The translations under genes were made by a program, and so were the position numbers. DNA of 64,000 bases from positions 119,233,741 through 119,297,740 of the forward strand of contig CM041465.1 in assembly GCA_023213395.1 (NCBI GenBank), in the 5' to 3' direction. Positions within the stretch are counted from its first letter, which is position 1, and each line of letters begins with the position of its first letter. Below the pieces are notes generated by a model. That model saw only the letters and a program-made list of their open reading frames with translations. It did no database searches and was not told the DNA's origin. Shown here one piece after another: positions 13,779 to 25,379 of this stretch. The DNA comes from Cycas panzhihuaensis (lineage: Eukaryota > Cycadophyta).

Positions 13779-14124
13779 TATAGAAATAAAAGTGCATAAA
13801 CACAAGTCACACAAGTCCTAGGATCATATAAAATTATGAGACTATGCCATATAGGTGAAAATAAAGAATAAACATAAATATATACATACACAATATAACA
13901 TACTTATGGAAATGGCCATGTCCAAATTATATTATTAAACCTATGTATATATATAGTATACTAAACTACCTAGCTATCGAATTACATTCTAGGAGCTACT
14001 TAGTCAACTAATGACTAGTTATAATAAAAAAATGTGTACACTATGATCTCCTAATACACATTAGAGGAATAACCAAATTGATTTACATCAATTAAATATT
14101 TTTATAAGTTAACATTACGCAACA
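13779..14124 (-). mobile_element. 5' LTR of family C element
   Basis: A 346-bp LTR, the partner of 11600-11832. Its plus-strand left end 'tatagaaataaaag' abuts the primer-binding site and its right end '..cgcaaca' is the minus-strand TGTTGCG start. At 14125 element A sequence resumes ('catataagtattacatatgag', compare 36028 'catgtgggcgatacatgtg'). Confidence 0.75.
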
Positions 14125-15801
14125 CATATAAGTATTACATATGAGTCTAAGAATAGTGATTTTAAAGTAGGCTTGATCACCTTATTGAAGCTAGTGATGT
14201 GGTAAGTAGGCTATTATTTCCTCTATCATGTGATAAAGTGATCGTGATTAAAGAGAAGGGTTTTACATCACGAGTTAGTGTAGAATATTATTTGGGTTAT
14301 ATGAGAGCATTGACATGTTAGGACTACAAGATGTGGAGCTTATTAATCATGATTTAAATATATTTATGTGAAGATTTTACTAGTTAATAAGTTTGTAATG
14401 AGGATTATAGGTTCATTGGGATTCTTGTTGAAGATGCATCACCTTGTTAGTAAGAGGTTGAAGTTATTTGTAGAATTAAGGTGTTGGAGCCTTGATAATG
14501 GGCCATTATGGATGGTGTTCACCATGATCATTCATCAAAACCTACTTGGCCACCATTATTCCTATGTGAATATTATTATTTGATGGTGATTACTATGTGG
14601 AAGTGAGATCTTCATTTTCTAAGCTACAATAGACTATATAATAGATCTAAGAAGTAAAAAAGAGAATTATAGGTGGCTAGCATGAGTATTAAAGTTGCAA
14701 AAATTTATTTTGAGAGTTTTTCTACTATGATGATAATTTAAAAGGGTATGAGCTATTTTTTCTTCTATGCATGACATTTATTTTATTCTATTACTATTAT
14801 TACCTATTACCTTCTATTAAAACTTAAAATAACATTAATATCTAGTGTAGTTTTAGGGTTTGGCATCTCTACTTAAGTGTTAGGCAGACTTGATAGAGGT
14901 TTACACATTGTTGAAGATGTTGAGTTCCTTCCAATGAACTAAACATGATATTAGGAATATTTTTTTATGATGCCATTCTCTTCTATAAGTCTAGATCTAC
15001 ATGTCAGGTTCTCATAGATTGAAAAAAGACTAAGAAATGAATATTTTTTATCAAACTTACCTCATGCAGCTACACATAGGTTGCACAATATATGAAGTTA
15101 AATGGAGGCCAAAGTAATTATAAATCAAATTCATAAACTTTATAAAATAAAATTAAACTACTTTGTAAAGTTTTATGAGGTTTGTGGAGACCCTATATGG
15201 TCATATGTCTTGTTTGATATAATTGGGAGCCAAATACTAAAGGGCACCTTTTTATTTTTTTTACCTTTTTCACCTAAAAGTATATATGTGATTATACAAA
15301 TAATGATATATCCTTTATACAGTGATAAAATTAAGTGTTATCAGTTGCATTATGACACTAACTCATAGGGCTTTCTAATGAGTGGTCACATGATATACTT
15401 TGAATATTTTTTTAAGTTAGTTTTAACTATATAAAGTTTAGACTTGAGTTTCACAAGATAATAAAATAGAGCTTATGCTTAGAAAAGGAATTATTTTGTC
15501 ACATGTTTTTGCTCAGATAACCATTTTGTCTTATTTAGCCTATGATGCAATGGTTGGAGTCGAGGTTTTTTAGCTTTGGTTATCTCTTTATGTGTAGGAG
15601 AGACTAAAATAGCCAAAATATGAGCAAATAAAGGTTGCTTGGTAGGTAAATATTAGTGAACCATGTATGCAAAGTCTATTATAAAGGATTAATGGGTACA
15701 ATGATTAGTTACCCATGTGCTCTAATAGATGTTTGACTTTTATATGGCCTAACATCAAATTTAAAGTAACTATATGACATGGTTAAATATTAAAGAGGGA
15801 A
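14125..15801 (+). mobile_element. element A, right internal segment
   Basis: Homologous along its length to copy B at about 36025-37339, for example 'ggcttgatcacc', 'gatgtggtaagta', 'ctatttcctct' and 'gagagggaatg'-type ends. It holds no recognisable coding domain in either copy. It ends in a polypurine tract, 'taaagagggaa', directly against the 3' LTR. The open frames at 14368-14583 and 15102-15368 are not conserved in B. Confidence 0.75.
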
Positions 15802-16140
15802 TGTTAGGTAATATTAAACCCATGAATTATTAAATTATTGTAAGTACGCCTTTAATATCCACTAGGGGGTCATAATATGTATACTTTTTAAAGTCATAAG
15901 TCATTGGTTGACCAAGTGGCTCTTGATATAGGATTAGATAATCATGTAGTGATATGTATTATAAATATAAATTAATTTATCATAATAAAATTTAGAAATG
16001 GTTATTTCCCATAAGTATATTTTATTATATATTTATGCATATTTGTTTCATTTATTTATTCTCTTGTATGGCTATATACTACTTTTATATTTGATATCAT
16101 AAGTATTGCATAATCCTAGGCCTATCATATTTTTCTAATA
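15802..16140 (+). mobile_element. 3' LTR of element A
   Basis: Begins TGTTAGGTAATATTAAACC, keeping the TG lost in its partner, and ends CTAATA (expected CTAACA, a C-to-T change). It directly follows the polypurine tract. I did not find a matching 5-bp target duplication at its right edge (GTATC against TTATA on the left), so the flanks have decayed or been rearranged. Confidence 0.85.
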
Positions 16141-16170
16141 GTATCTATATATCTATATCTATATCTATTT

Positions 16171-16173
<3 letters not shown>

Positions 16174-16235
<62 letters not shown>
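16174..16235. repeat. (GA)n microsatellite
   Basis: About 31 uninterrupted GA units, preceded by a short 'atatct' repeat directly beside the 3' LTR of element A. Confidence 0.97.
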
Positions 16236-16239
<4 letters not shown>

Positions 16240-17187
16240 CCTCCTCACTCCTAAGTTTGCCAAAATATAATTAAAGACAATTTCAACTAATAGGGGAGAG
16301 AAAGAAAGCCTCAAGTCTTATCACTTCTTTATAACATGCAATGAAATAAAGGCACTAATTACACTCCTTCATCTATAATATTAATTACAAATCAAAGCAA
16401 TATATCTATAAAATCTAAAAGCAAACCAAGTGAAACTAACTTTACTAATACTTTCAAGAAATGTTAAAGATAGTGAGGGGCATTAGATATGGCAAACCTC
16501 CACCTCAAATGAGCCCCAAGTGATGAAAAGAACCCTCTAACACCCAATGAAGCACATTCAAGAATGAAAATAAAAGGGGTATGATGTCAAATATAAATAA
16601 AATAAATGTCAAACCATAAGGAAATTATGTTCGAGTTATATAAAATGGTATTAAATTGTATCCTATATGGGATTATCATAAAATAAGTTTGAACATTAGC
16701 TTATGGATTCAAGTTTCAAACCTTAAAGCTTCTTTAATCACTCAAATAATATCTCCTTACTTTAAGAGGGCTCTCTTAAGTATGAAATTAAAGGCTCAAC
16801 ATAAGGGAGAAATTCTAGAGATAATTAGATAGCACTTCATTATAACCAAAATTCCTCCCCTTAAAATGGTGAAATATGACTTGATTTATAAGAGTAGAAG
16901 AGGGGAAATAAGACCCATAGTTTTGAGAAAACTATGGGATAAAACTTATGGTATTGAGTCATATATTTAAAAAAAATTAATGATAGGTGGTTAAAGGGAA
17001 TTTAATGAAATTCTAATAGGAGAGGGAGGTTTCAAAGATTTATTTTTAACCATGGTAAAAAACAAACATGGTTTTGATATAAAGGATGGGGGAGGAATGA
17101 AGTATTAAATCCTTATCCCCTCCCACAAAACTTGTCATAAATTTTTATGGGAGAAAAGTAGAATAAAGTGACAAGTTTTACTTTTCC
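16240..17187. other. no gene seen; target DNA of a gypsy insertion
   Basis: AT-rich DNA without a recognisable domain. It contains one perfect 11-bp inverted repeat with a 3-base loop at 16914-16938. It ends in TAGAA (17188-17192), the left copy of the gypsy target duplication. Confidence 0.6.
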
Positions 17188-17192
17188 TAGAA

Positions 17193-17785
17193 TCTCCTAA
17201 GAAAACCCTTTGAAAATAATAACTATGTTAGAAGTATGAAGTGCTCTAATCATATGTGTTAGACTTCTTAACATATATGAGAGATAAAATGTGTTGGAAC
17301 AAGGAAAATAATGCTTCCAAAATGCAGTTAAAATCTATTTGCAAGGTCAGTTATATGTATCATTAGAGAAGGACTAGAAAATAAATAATATAGATGCCAA
17401 AATGCTCTTACTATCACTACACTCTTTAAGGCAAGGTTCCCTCCAAATAGTATAGCCCTACAAGTGAGTAAGCCTTAAGGCTAAATTTATAGTATTCCAA
17501 ACTCAGCTTCAAGATACCCTAATAAAGCCCCAAATCCTCCTTAAATAGGTAGCCAAAAATACTAATATAAGTTAGCTAGAAAATAGGTATAAAACTACCC
17601 AAACTAAGGCTAGAAGTCTGCCAGAACTTTTCTCAAAAACTTACAGGTTGAAATCTTCAAATGATCATAACTTTTGTTATAGATATCAGAATTAACTTTT
17701 GTTTGAACTATTAAAATGTTGGTTTAGAGACCTTTAATTTAAATGGTCATATAGTATAGTTTTGACCATATTTTGGGATGCTATA
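17193..17785 (-). mobile_element. 3' LTR of gypsy 1
   Basis: Pairs with 26483-27084; both share 'gaagtgctctaatcatat', 'cattagagaaggactaga' and 'aaggcaaggttccctcc'. The minus-strand start reads TATAGCATCCC against TGTAGCATCC in the 5' LTR, a G-to-A change. The purine tract 'gaaagagaggga' (minus strand, just right of 17785) is the polypurine tract. Confidence 0.85.
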
Positions 17786-17935
17786 AGTCCCTCTCTTTCA
17801 AAAGATACTTTGTCCTTAAAGCATAGGTTGGGTGTTGTTATACCCATTCTTCCAATTCCCATATTAGGTCATCTAAATCTAAACTTTTTCCACTTAATGA
17901 GGTATTCTTTGACCTATAGAGAAGCATAGAGTGAG
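17786..17935 (-). pseudogene. gypsy 1 C-terminal chromodomain-like remnant
   Basis: On the minus strand, frames give 'KEYLIKWKK' then, after a frame change, 'LDDLIWELEEWV' and 'HPTYALRTKYLLKE'. This is the EYLVKWKG..W-E.....P....F pattern that closes chromovirus-type gypsy polyproteins and is thought to steer integration to marked chromatin. It lies immediately inside the polypurine tract, where the end of pol should be. The remnant is frameshifted and cut by the LINE near 17936. Confidence 0.7.
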
Positions 17936-18563
17936 CTAGGGCTCATAGTGAGGAAAGGGATGATCGACGATGACGAAGGTAAATGACAAGCTCTAGTTAG
18001 GGTTCCAACCACAGTCTGATTAATGAAGGTGATGACTTTGGTCTAGAGTAGATGGGTGAGATAGTCCTTGTCAAGCCTTATGGTCTGAGATGATTGCCTC
18101 TTCATATTTTTAGGTGGCAAGCAAAGTTTTACAGTGACCTCTTAAAGCTCGGGGGACCCCTCCATATTTCAAGCCCAGGTCAAGAGCTCCCAGTGAGAAG
18201 GAGCAGGAATCTCCAGTGTAGAGAAGGGTGGCAGACTATGAGGATAACCATTAGTGGTCAAGTATGGATTTCAAGAACTCATGAGAGACATGTAGAATCA
18301 CATATGCTATATGGAGTGCTAAATAGCTATAGGGAAGAAGGGGGCAAGGTTGTGGCCCCAAAGATCCAACAACAGTGAGGTACAACTGGCATGAGACATA
18401 CAAGAATCTGAGATCATAAACTGGTGAGATCTAATATTTCATTTAAGATTTATGATCCTATATGGAGGATAAAGTTATGGGCTCTCATATTAATTAGATA
18501 GATTAACAAACTACTTTCAATTAGACCCACTCTCCCTTAAGGAAGAAATCTTACCTTGATATT

Positions 18564-19260
18564 TTGAGTAATGGTGATGTAGAAACTTTTGACATAAACC
18601 CTATTCTGGAAAATGATAAGATCAGAATCCCAGTTCTAAAATATTTATCTAACAGGCTGGAAAAACATTGGGGTAACAATCTAGTAGGGCATTTCTCAAG
18701 CCCTAGGCTGGGCATGGACCCAATTAGGAAATGGGTTACCCAATGTTAGAAACTGAAGGGTTTGGTAGAGGTTATTGCACTCTTGAGAGGGTGTGTTCTT
18801 TTCAAGTTCTCCCATCATGAGGATATGGTTAATACCCTCTTAAAATTGCCCTAAATAATGGGTAGGAAGGAAGTGCTAATAGAGAAATGGAATCTAAAAT
18901 TTGATCCATCTGAAGGATCCATCAAGAAAATCCCCTTATGGGTTCAATTACCAGGCCTTCCTCTTAATGCATAGGATCTTGATGTTATTAAAGGGGTAGC
19001 AAAGACGATATGACCCCTCGTGGAAGTAGAATCAACCATGAAGAATAAGAGTAGATTAGTTAATGCTAGGTTCTATCCATTAGCCAGAATTAACAAACAC
19101 CTTCCTAATTAGGTGTTTATAGAGGGATTTGGGTGGAACAAAGAACAAAAATTGGTGTATGAACTTTAAAATATGAGATGTTAAAAATGCAAAAGTCTAG
19201 GACATCTCCTTTTTAGCTATCCAGGAGAACCAAAGCCAACTCCCTTGGTTCATTAGGATG
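18564..19260 (+). pseudogene. LINE 1 ORF1 remnant (DUF4283 plus zinc knuckle)
   Basis: ORF1 encodes the RNA-binding protein of plant L1 elements. With stops ignored, the frame starting at 18564 shows the DUF4283 pattern: 'RLEKHWGNNLVGHFSSPRLG', a KGLVEVI.LLRGCVLFKF-type strand, then 'KIPLWVQLPGLPLNA' and an AR..PLARI..HLP segment. A zinc knuckle follows at about 19172-19215, C-x2-C-x4-H-x4-C, in which the last Cys codon reads TAT and a TAA sits between the first two Cys. Most stops replace Trp or Gln codons. Acidic, Glu/Pro-rich sequence to about 19880 is the usual linker before ORF2. Confidence 0.75.
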
Positions 19261-19886
19261 GAATGAAATTCCAAAGGGAAAGGAGGAACAAGGAGGCCTT
19301 ATTGTGGGTCCTGAAGAGACTAAAGGGAAAGAGATTTCCCAGATGGAGGAGGATCTTATACCTGACCTTCCAGAGGCTGGTTAGAGGGGCAATCAATTAG
19401 AGCTAGGGTAAGATTTAAATTTAGAAGAGGAAGACACCCTTTTTGAAGAAGAGGTGGTTGATTTGAGTGCCTTACCAGAGGCCCCATAGCTTCAACTTGC
19501 AAAATCCCAGATGGATTTGGATAAGGAACTCCCACAAGAGGAAGAAGGGCCTACCCTAGAGAGACATGAGGAGTGCCTCCCATAAGAGATAGAAGGGCCT
19601 AACCCAAAAAGACATGAGGAGCAAAGGAAATTAGAGAAGGTATGGAAGGTTAGAGATGTGGGGAACCAAGGAGTTGCCAAGCATGCTAACACCCCAAGAG
19701 TGCCATATTTTGGTAGCGAGAAGAGATTAGGGAGGCCATCTTCAAAGGTGTTATGAGAGAGGGAGACAATGCTCCAGATAGACCAAGGGACACAATGAAC
19801 CCTAAGGGATAGAGGACCAAGGCAGGGGCCCAAAACAAGAAGTAAGAGATGAGGGAGGTTAAGGGTCATGAAGGGCGGTAGTTATC

Positions 19887-20640
19887 ATGAAACTTACCTC
19901 CTATAATATTTTGGGTGTAAATGCCCTATCAAAATATAAAATGGTTCGGGAGCTACAAAGCTAAATAAAGCTGGATATCCTCCTGCTTCAAGAAACTAAA
20001 TTGTTAGCTAAGAATAGAGCGAACATTAAAAATAAAATATGGAAAGGGTCTGAATGGTTAACTTCAAATCAGAATAGAGGTTATAGTGTCTTAGCTACTT
20101 TATGGAACCCTAGAGGATGGGAGGTTGAGGCCTTTCTCATTGTGGATCACTTCATATCTTGTTGGTTAACAAGAAAGAATTCCAGTAGTAAGTGGCTAGT
20201 CACCAATGTATATGCCCCCTATTATAGGAGGGGAGGAAACTCTTATAGGACAAGATGTTGGAGGTCCATAAGGAGTGGCTAGGCCCCTAGTTGATCACAA
20301 GGGATTTTAATATGGACCTATCCCTTGATGAAAAAAAAGGGGGTCAGATAGAGTAAATGAAAAGTATGAAGGACCTGGGGGCCTTTATGTAGAAGGGAGG
20401 TTTGATGGATGTCCCCTTAAAAGGCCCTAAATTTACCTAGTCAAATAAGAGACTAGGAGCCAGCCACATCCAGGTAAGATTGAATAGAGTGGTAGCTAAC
20501 GTTTCCTGGTTTATCTAGTAGAGTAACATTAGTCTAGAAGCTCTGCCAAAGATAGCTTTGGATCACTCCCCGTTCACTTTGGGCTGGGATAAGCCCAAGG
20601 GTCATAAGGGTGCTCCCTTTTATTTTGAGCTAATATGGAC
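19887..20640 (+). pseudogene. LINE 1 ORF2 endonuclease remnant
   Basis: The ATG at 19887 opens ORF2 with 'MKLTSYNILGVNA', matching the K..SWN.RGL.. start of L1 endonucleases, then 'LDILLLQETKL' with the catalytic Glu of the QETK motif. The stretch 20001-20230 holds 'LVTNVYAPYY', the VYAP block, and near 20560 'LDHSPFTLGWDKPKGHKGA' carries the conserved Asp-His pair near the end of the domain. In the element this enzyme nicks target DNA for target-primed reverse transcription. TAA and TAG stops at Gln-like positions and a frameshift near 20280 inactivate it. Confidence 0.8.
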
Positions 20641-20939
20641 AAAGGACCTTGGCCTTCATAACTTATTATCAGAGTGGTGGAGCACCCTTGCACATGGTTG
20701 TGCCATGTGCAGATTCTCAATAAAACTAAATAAGGTGAAGTGACAGATAAAGGATTGGAATAAGACCTCACACAAGGATATTTTTCTTAAAAGAGATATA
20801 ATTTTGGAAGAGTTAAAGGGTCTTGAAGAGCAAATTTAGGGGTAAGGAAGGACCATTCCCCTTAACCAAAAAGAAAGAAGACTTCTCTCTGATCTAAAAG
20901 GAGTCTTGATCAAGGAAGAAATATTTTGGAGATAAAAGT

Positions 20940-22720
20940 CTAGAGCCCTATGGTTGGCAGAGGGGGACAGGAATACCAAATTCTTCTATATGACTACTAT
21001 AAAACACATAGTGTGTATCCACATCAAATACCTACTAAATAAGGATGGGGAGGAGATTGAGCAGGATAACATAAAAGGAGTAGATATGGAGTATTTCATG
21101 GACTTATATAATGAGTTGGGTTATGTGGATGAGGAGGCTAGGAAGGAGGTGTTAGCCTTGATCCCCAATAAGGTGGGATGCACCATGAACAGAGCTCTTG
21201 AAACCCTCTTCTCATCGGACAAGGTGAGGAAAGCAATGTTTGGTATAAAGAGAGAGAAAGTCTCGAGACTTGATGGGTTTCATCCAGGGTTTTACTAAGA
21301 ATACTAGGATATCATTAAAGATGACTTCCTCAAAGTTGTAAAGGAATTTTTTGAAAATGGTAAGATTTATGGAGAATGGAAGGCTACTTTCCTAGTTCTA
21401 ATTCCTAAGAAAGGTGATGGGAAGAGAATGGAAGATTTTAGGCCCATCAGCCTATGTAATGTGAAGTATAAAATTTTAGCTAAGATCTTGGCCAATAGGT
21501 TGAAGGAATTCCTTCCTATCGTTATAGGACCCAACCAAGATAGTTTTATTAAGGGGATATAGAACTTTGATGGTATCATAATGGTTTATAAAATGGTCCA
21601 CTCGACTTATGAGAGGAAAGAACTCAGGATGATTATTAAGATAGATCTTTCTAAGGCTTATGATAGGGTCTCGTGGGGCTGTCTGCTTGACTACATATAT
21701 GCTTTTAACTTTGGAGATCAATGGAGAAAATAGATCGAGAGTTGTATCTCTAAGACTAGCTTCTTAGTCATTATAAATGGCTCATCCATAGCTTTAATTC
21801 CAAGTTATAGAGGTCTCATATAAGGGAACCCTCTAGCCCTTTATCTATTTATAATCATGGTTGAATTAATAGGCAGGTCCATGGAGGAAGCAAGGAGATC
21901 CAAGAAGATAGCTAGGCTAAATCCCACTTCGAGGTTGATAATGTTTTCCATAGACACTTTGTGGATGATAACATTCTCTTAAGTAGGGCCTCTATTAAGG
22001 AAACTAAGGCTATTAAAGAACAATTAGAGAGATTTAAGATAGCCATGAACTAGAAGGTAAACATAGACAAGAGCAGTATTTTCTTTCTGAACACTCTAGA
22101 TAGGACACAAAGGGTTATAATCAAGATTTTGGAGATGCCCATCAGGGCCCTTCCAACTTGGTATCTAGGTATGCCTTTTTTTATAGGTAGAATGTAGAAG
22201 GACTTTTGGAATCTGATCATTAGCCAGGTGTAAAGGAATCTAGCTTGCTAGAAAGGAGACTTACTAAGTTAGGCAGGCAAACTTTAATTATTGTTGGCAT
22301 CCCTTCAGAGTATTCCTACTTATATGATGTCTCTATTCAGGTGCCTTGTGAAGGTCATAAATGCCTTAGAGACTATCCAAAAAGGATTTTTTTGGTCTAG
22401 GACTGAGGATGGGTAGAGAATCCATTTGGTGGCTTGGGAGAAAGTTTACTATCCCAAATGGGTAGGAGGCCTAAACGTTAAGGACATAACTTACTTCAGC
22501 AGGGCTCTAGTAGCCAAACTAGGATGGAGCCTCACCACTAAGGAGGAGAGGCTTTGGTACAAGATTGTGGCTAGGAAATACCTTAGGGATAATTAATTTT
22601 TAAATTATACCTCCTCTGGAAATCAGGGATTAGTTATTTGGAGGAGCTTATTAGCTATGAGGAAGATGATAATGAAGGGGGCCCAATGGTCTTTAGGCAA
22701 TGGAAATTTTATTGATTTTT
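20940..22720 (+). pseudogene. LINE 1 reverse transcriptase remnant
   Basis: 'MAEGDRNTKFFYMTTIKH' (20954) is the W...GD.NTKFFH block upstream of L1 RT. It is followed by 'LFSSDKVRKAMFGIKREK', then 'FLVLIPKKGDGKRMEDFRPI' and 'SLCNVKYKILAKILANRLK' (motif 1/2), 'IIKIDLSKAYDRVSW' (motif A, both Asp present) and H-F-V-D-D-N at 21956-21973 (motif C, YADD-type box, both Asp present). Stops and frame changes occur between A and C and downstream. The catalytic residues survive although the reading frame does not. Confidence 0.85.
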
Positions 22721-22979
22721 GGGAGGACACGTAGTGTGGCAAAACCTAGTTATTTAAGAATCCTACCCTTGCCCCCTTATAGGCAGACTGTGTGAGCCTC
22801 TACGGGAACAAAGTGGAAGATTACTGGGAAATTTAGGATGATGAGAAAAATTGGAGAAACTTTGAAGAAATTCCCCATGCCCTAGAAGGTGAGCAATAGA
22901 TCTCCACTCTCAGGAATGAGATCAATAAGATATATATCTCTAGATTTCCAAAGGAAGATGTATATTCTAGTCGGGGTCC

Positions 22980-23275
22980 AAGTTTAGGATCTATATGGTA
23001 AAATCTATATATCTGTCTCTGATTTTAGAGAAAGGACTTAATGGGAATAAGCTCCTAGGCAAAGTGTGGAATATAGGGTTACTCCCAAAGATTACTATTT
23101 TTCAGTGGTTGTGTCTCAAAAACAAGATTCTTACCTTAGATAACCTAAGGAAGAGAGGTTATTCACTGGTGAATAGATGCATTCTTTGTTTATAAGAGGA
23201 CAAGTCCATGGATCATCTTTTCTTGCATTACTCTTATATTAGGGAGGTGTGGTTGAAGTTGTGGAACTCCTTTGG
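22980..23275 (+). pseudogene. LINE 1 zf-RVT domain remnant
   Basis: The open frame 22995-23195 reads 'VWNIGLLPKITIFQWLCLKN' and 'RKRGYSLVNRCILCL'. After one stop (TAA for Glu or Gln) comes 'EDKSMDHLFLHYSY'. This is the zf-RVT pattern K...F.W......T...L..R....C..C....E...HLF..C, a domain that follows RT in plant LINEs. The C..C and H residues are visible; the last expected Cys reads Tyr. Confidence 0.8.
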
Positions 23276-23599
23276 GGTTCTCTAGATCCTTCCTAATACT
23301 GTTAAGAATCTAGTTGAGCCTTGGGTCTGCCCCTTTAGATGCAAGACCCTGAGCTCCTTATGGATCCCCTCCTTACCTACAATGGCTTGGAACATATGGA
23401 AAGAGAGGAATAGGTGCATCTTCCTAGAAAAAAGAATGAACAAAAAGAAACTTTTTAGGACCATTATGGTGGCCCTGAGGGAGAACCACAAGGAAGGGGA
23501 GGAAGTCACTATTTATCCTAATGAAAGGAAGATCCTCACAAATTAGGACATTGAGAATATTAAAGTAAAACTTATAGAGGCGAGGCAAGGGCTTTGGAG

Positions 23600-24020
23600 C
23601 CCCCGCCACAAGATTGGGCAAAGGTAAACTTCGATGGAGAATCAAAAGGTAATCCTAGCAAGGCTAGGGATGATGGTATTTGTAGAGAAAAAGAATGCAA
23701 GATCATTTGGGCCTTTGTGGAATATTATGGTATCTAGACTAACCATAAGGGAGAGTTCGAAGTGATGCACAGAGTAGTGGACCTTGTCTTTAGAGAGGGA
23801 TACTCAAGAGTCATAGTGGAAGGGGATTTAATGAACGTGATAAAACTTATCAGAGGGGAAACAGAGCTAGATTGGAAGCACCGAGCTATGATCAATGATA
23901 TGAAGATGATGTTTCAAAGAAAAGATAATGCTCAGGTGAGCCACACTTATAGGGAAAGAAATAAGGTTATTGATATGTTAGCTAATTGGGGTGTCCAATC
24001 CAGAAGATTTAAGGTTTAGA
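23600..24020 (+). pseudogene. LINE 1 RNase H remnant
   Basis: 'AKVNFDGESKGNPSKA' (about 23620) fits the plant LINE-tail RNase H start, W.K.N.DGA..GN...AG. The open frame 23762-24019 gives 'VDLVFREGYSRVIVEGDLMN' with the second acidic position, and 'VSHTYRERNKVIDMLANWGV', matching H..RE.N..AD.LA..G; the expected Asp in 'AD' reads 'ID', so it is kept. This domain removes template RNA. It is the last domain of the element; the 3' untranslated part follows to about 24240. Confidence 0.8.
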
Positions 24021-24289
24021 AGGAAGATTTTCCTAAAGAGATTATGGGTCTATTTAGAAAGGATGTGCAAGGTTAAGATGTAGTGAAGGTTAGCTTAGCA
24101 TTCTTTGTTTAGCTAGGTTGTGGGCTTGTCACGGCTAATTTGTGGTGTCATTTTGGTAGATCTTGTATGGGGTTGGGGTCTCCTTTTTAACCACCATTTA
24201 TTTAAACCTATAGAAAAAAGGTATTCTTCGACCTTCTTAAACCATAGTTCTTTTGTTCTTATCTATAAAATCATCTATGGTTTAAAGAT

Positions 24290-24620
24290 AATATTCCCTT
24301 ATTTCTCTGTAATACAAATCTAATAATATCCTAATCATAAGTTGATTTTTTAAAAATACCATGCTCCATGTATTTCATCTAATAAATCATCTATCCATGG
24401 AATAGGATAATGATTCTTTACCATTAATTATTTAACTCTTAATAATCTATACACATTTGATATGATCTATCCTTTCTAGGATTGACTATGACTAGTGATG
24501 TAAATGAGCTTGAACTAGTTGTGATGTACCCTTGACTTAGTAATTCTCTTATGATATTTTTTATTTTTCTCTTTAGATGATAAGGGTGTCTATAGGGCTA
24601 GATATTTACTAGGGATTCTC
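24290..24620 (-). pseudogene. gypsy 1 reverse transcriptase, N-terminal part
   Basis: On the minus strand the frame reads 'RLLRVK-LMVKNHYPIPWID' then 'DLLDEIHGAWYF-KINL-LG' (dashes are stops) and 'YY-I'. This matches the gypsy RT block ..N..T.K..YPIP.ID.L.D.L.GA..FSK.DL..GYHQI. The catalytic Asp of motif A (K-I-N-L for K-[IL]-D-L) reads Asn. The sequence runs into the LINE edge, and RT motifs after GYHQI are not found. Confidence 0.8.
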
Positions 24621-25104
24621 TAGGTACTAGCTCAATAGAATGTTGATAATCATATTACGAGGGAAGTCCTTAGGGTTCTTTAAATACTACTCTATGCTCA
24701 TCTATGATCTTTTATACCTTAGTTGGCATATCTTTTATCATTATCTTGTAATAAGTCAAGATATATGTAGATGGATTCTTCTTCAATATATTTTCTATGC
24801 CATGTAAAGATATCAATTATATTAGAGATGTGGGTGATGCATATAGTCTATATTTGCACCCTTTTTATAGAAGCATATGAATCAGGCCATATAGTTTGTA
24901 ACTATATTATCCAACATCTATAACCACTAAATTCCTAAGAATGTGTCTACTCCTCCTATAGGCATTACAAACATACATGTATTTACTAAATAGTCTCTAA
25001 TTTAAAGATCCACCTTTTAACAATAGCCTCCATAATGAGTGGCTTTTTTGTTTGTTATAGATACTTGAAATGTATTCAAAGATTATATTTTTAGTCCTAA
25101 CTTC

Positions 25105-25165
25105 TTTGTTTTATCCCTATTAATGAAGTTGTACATGCTATCACTATCTACAATTATGGTGACCA
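25105..25165 (-). pseudogene. gypsy 1 aspartic protease active-site remnant
   Basis: The minus-strand frame reads 'IVDSDSMYNFIN', the gypsy protease active-site block usually written LIDSGST.NFI. The Gly of D-S-G has become Asp (GGT to GAT). It lies between the gag zinc knuckle and RT, as expected. Confidence 0.75.
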
Positions 25166-25379
25166 AAGCTCCTTTAATCATCCCTTAAAACCTAAGGGTT
25201 TGGGGTATAACACTTTATCCCAGTATAGCTTGTAGCAAAATTTTGACATTCTCAATATTGACTTCTAAAAGTTCATCTACATCTACTTCATCCTCTCAGA
25301 TCTAGTATACTTCTTTTCATTCTTTGTCTAATATTTCTACTTCATCATTATTGATCATAAATACCTTCTTTGTTGGATA

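Larger units (their letters stand above)
17936..24240 (+). mobile_element. L1-type LINE (decayed, nearly full length)
   Basis: In order on the plus strand: DUF4283-like ORF1 with a zinc knuckle, apurinic-type endonuclease, reverse transcriptase, zf-RVT domain and a C-terminal RNase H. This is the order of plant L1 elements with RNase H. The left edge is set where the gypsy chromodomain remnant stops. The right edge, near 24240, is set where minus-strand gypsy RT resumes. I see no clear poly(A) tail or target duplication, so both ends are approximate. Coding is broken by many stops and frameshifts. Confidence 0.85.

Noticed and set aside
16141-16145. Possible target duplication of element A
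   Set aside because: GTATC on the right against TTATA on the left share only three of five bases; not supportable.
19492-19869. 125-codon minus-strand open frame
   Set aside because: Shadow of the acidic linker of LINE ORF1 on the opposite strand; no domain, and the plus strand explains the region.
23282-23645. Minus-strand open frames of 75 and 73 codons
   Set aside because: Antisense shadows of the LINE 1 region between zf-RVT and RNase H, where plus-strand motifs are recognisable.
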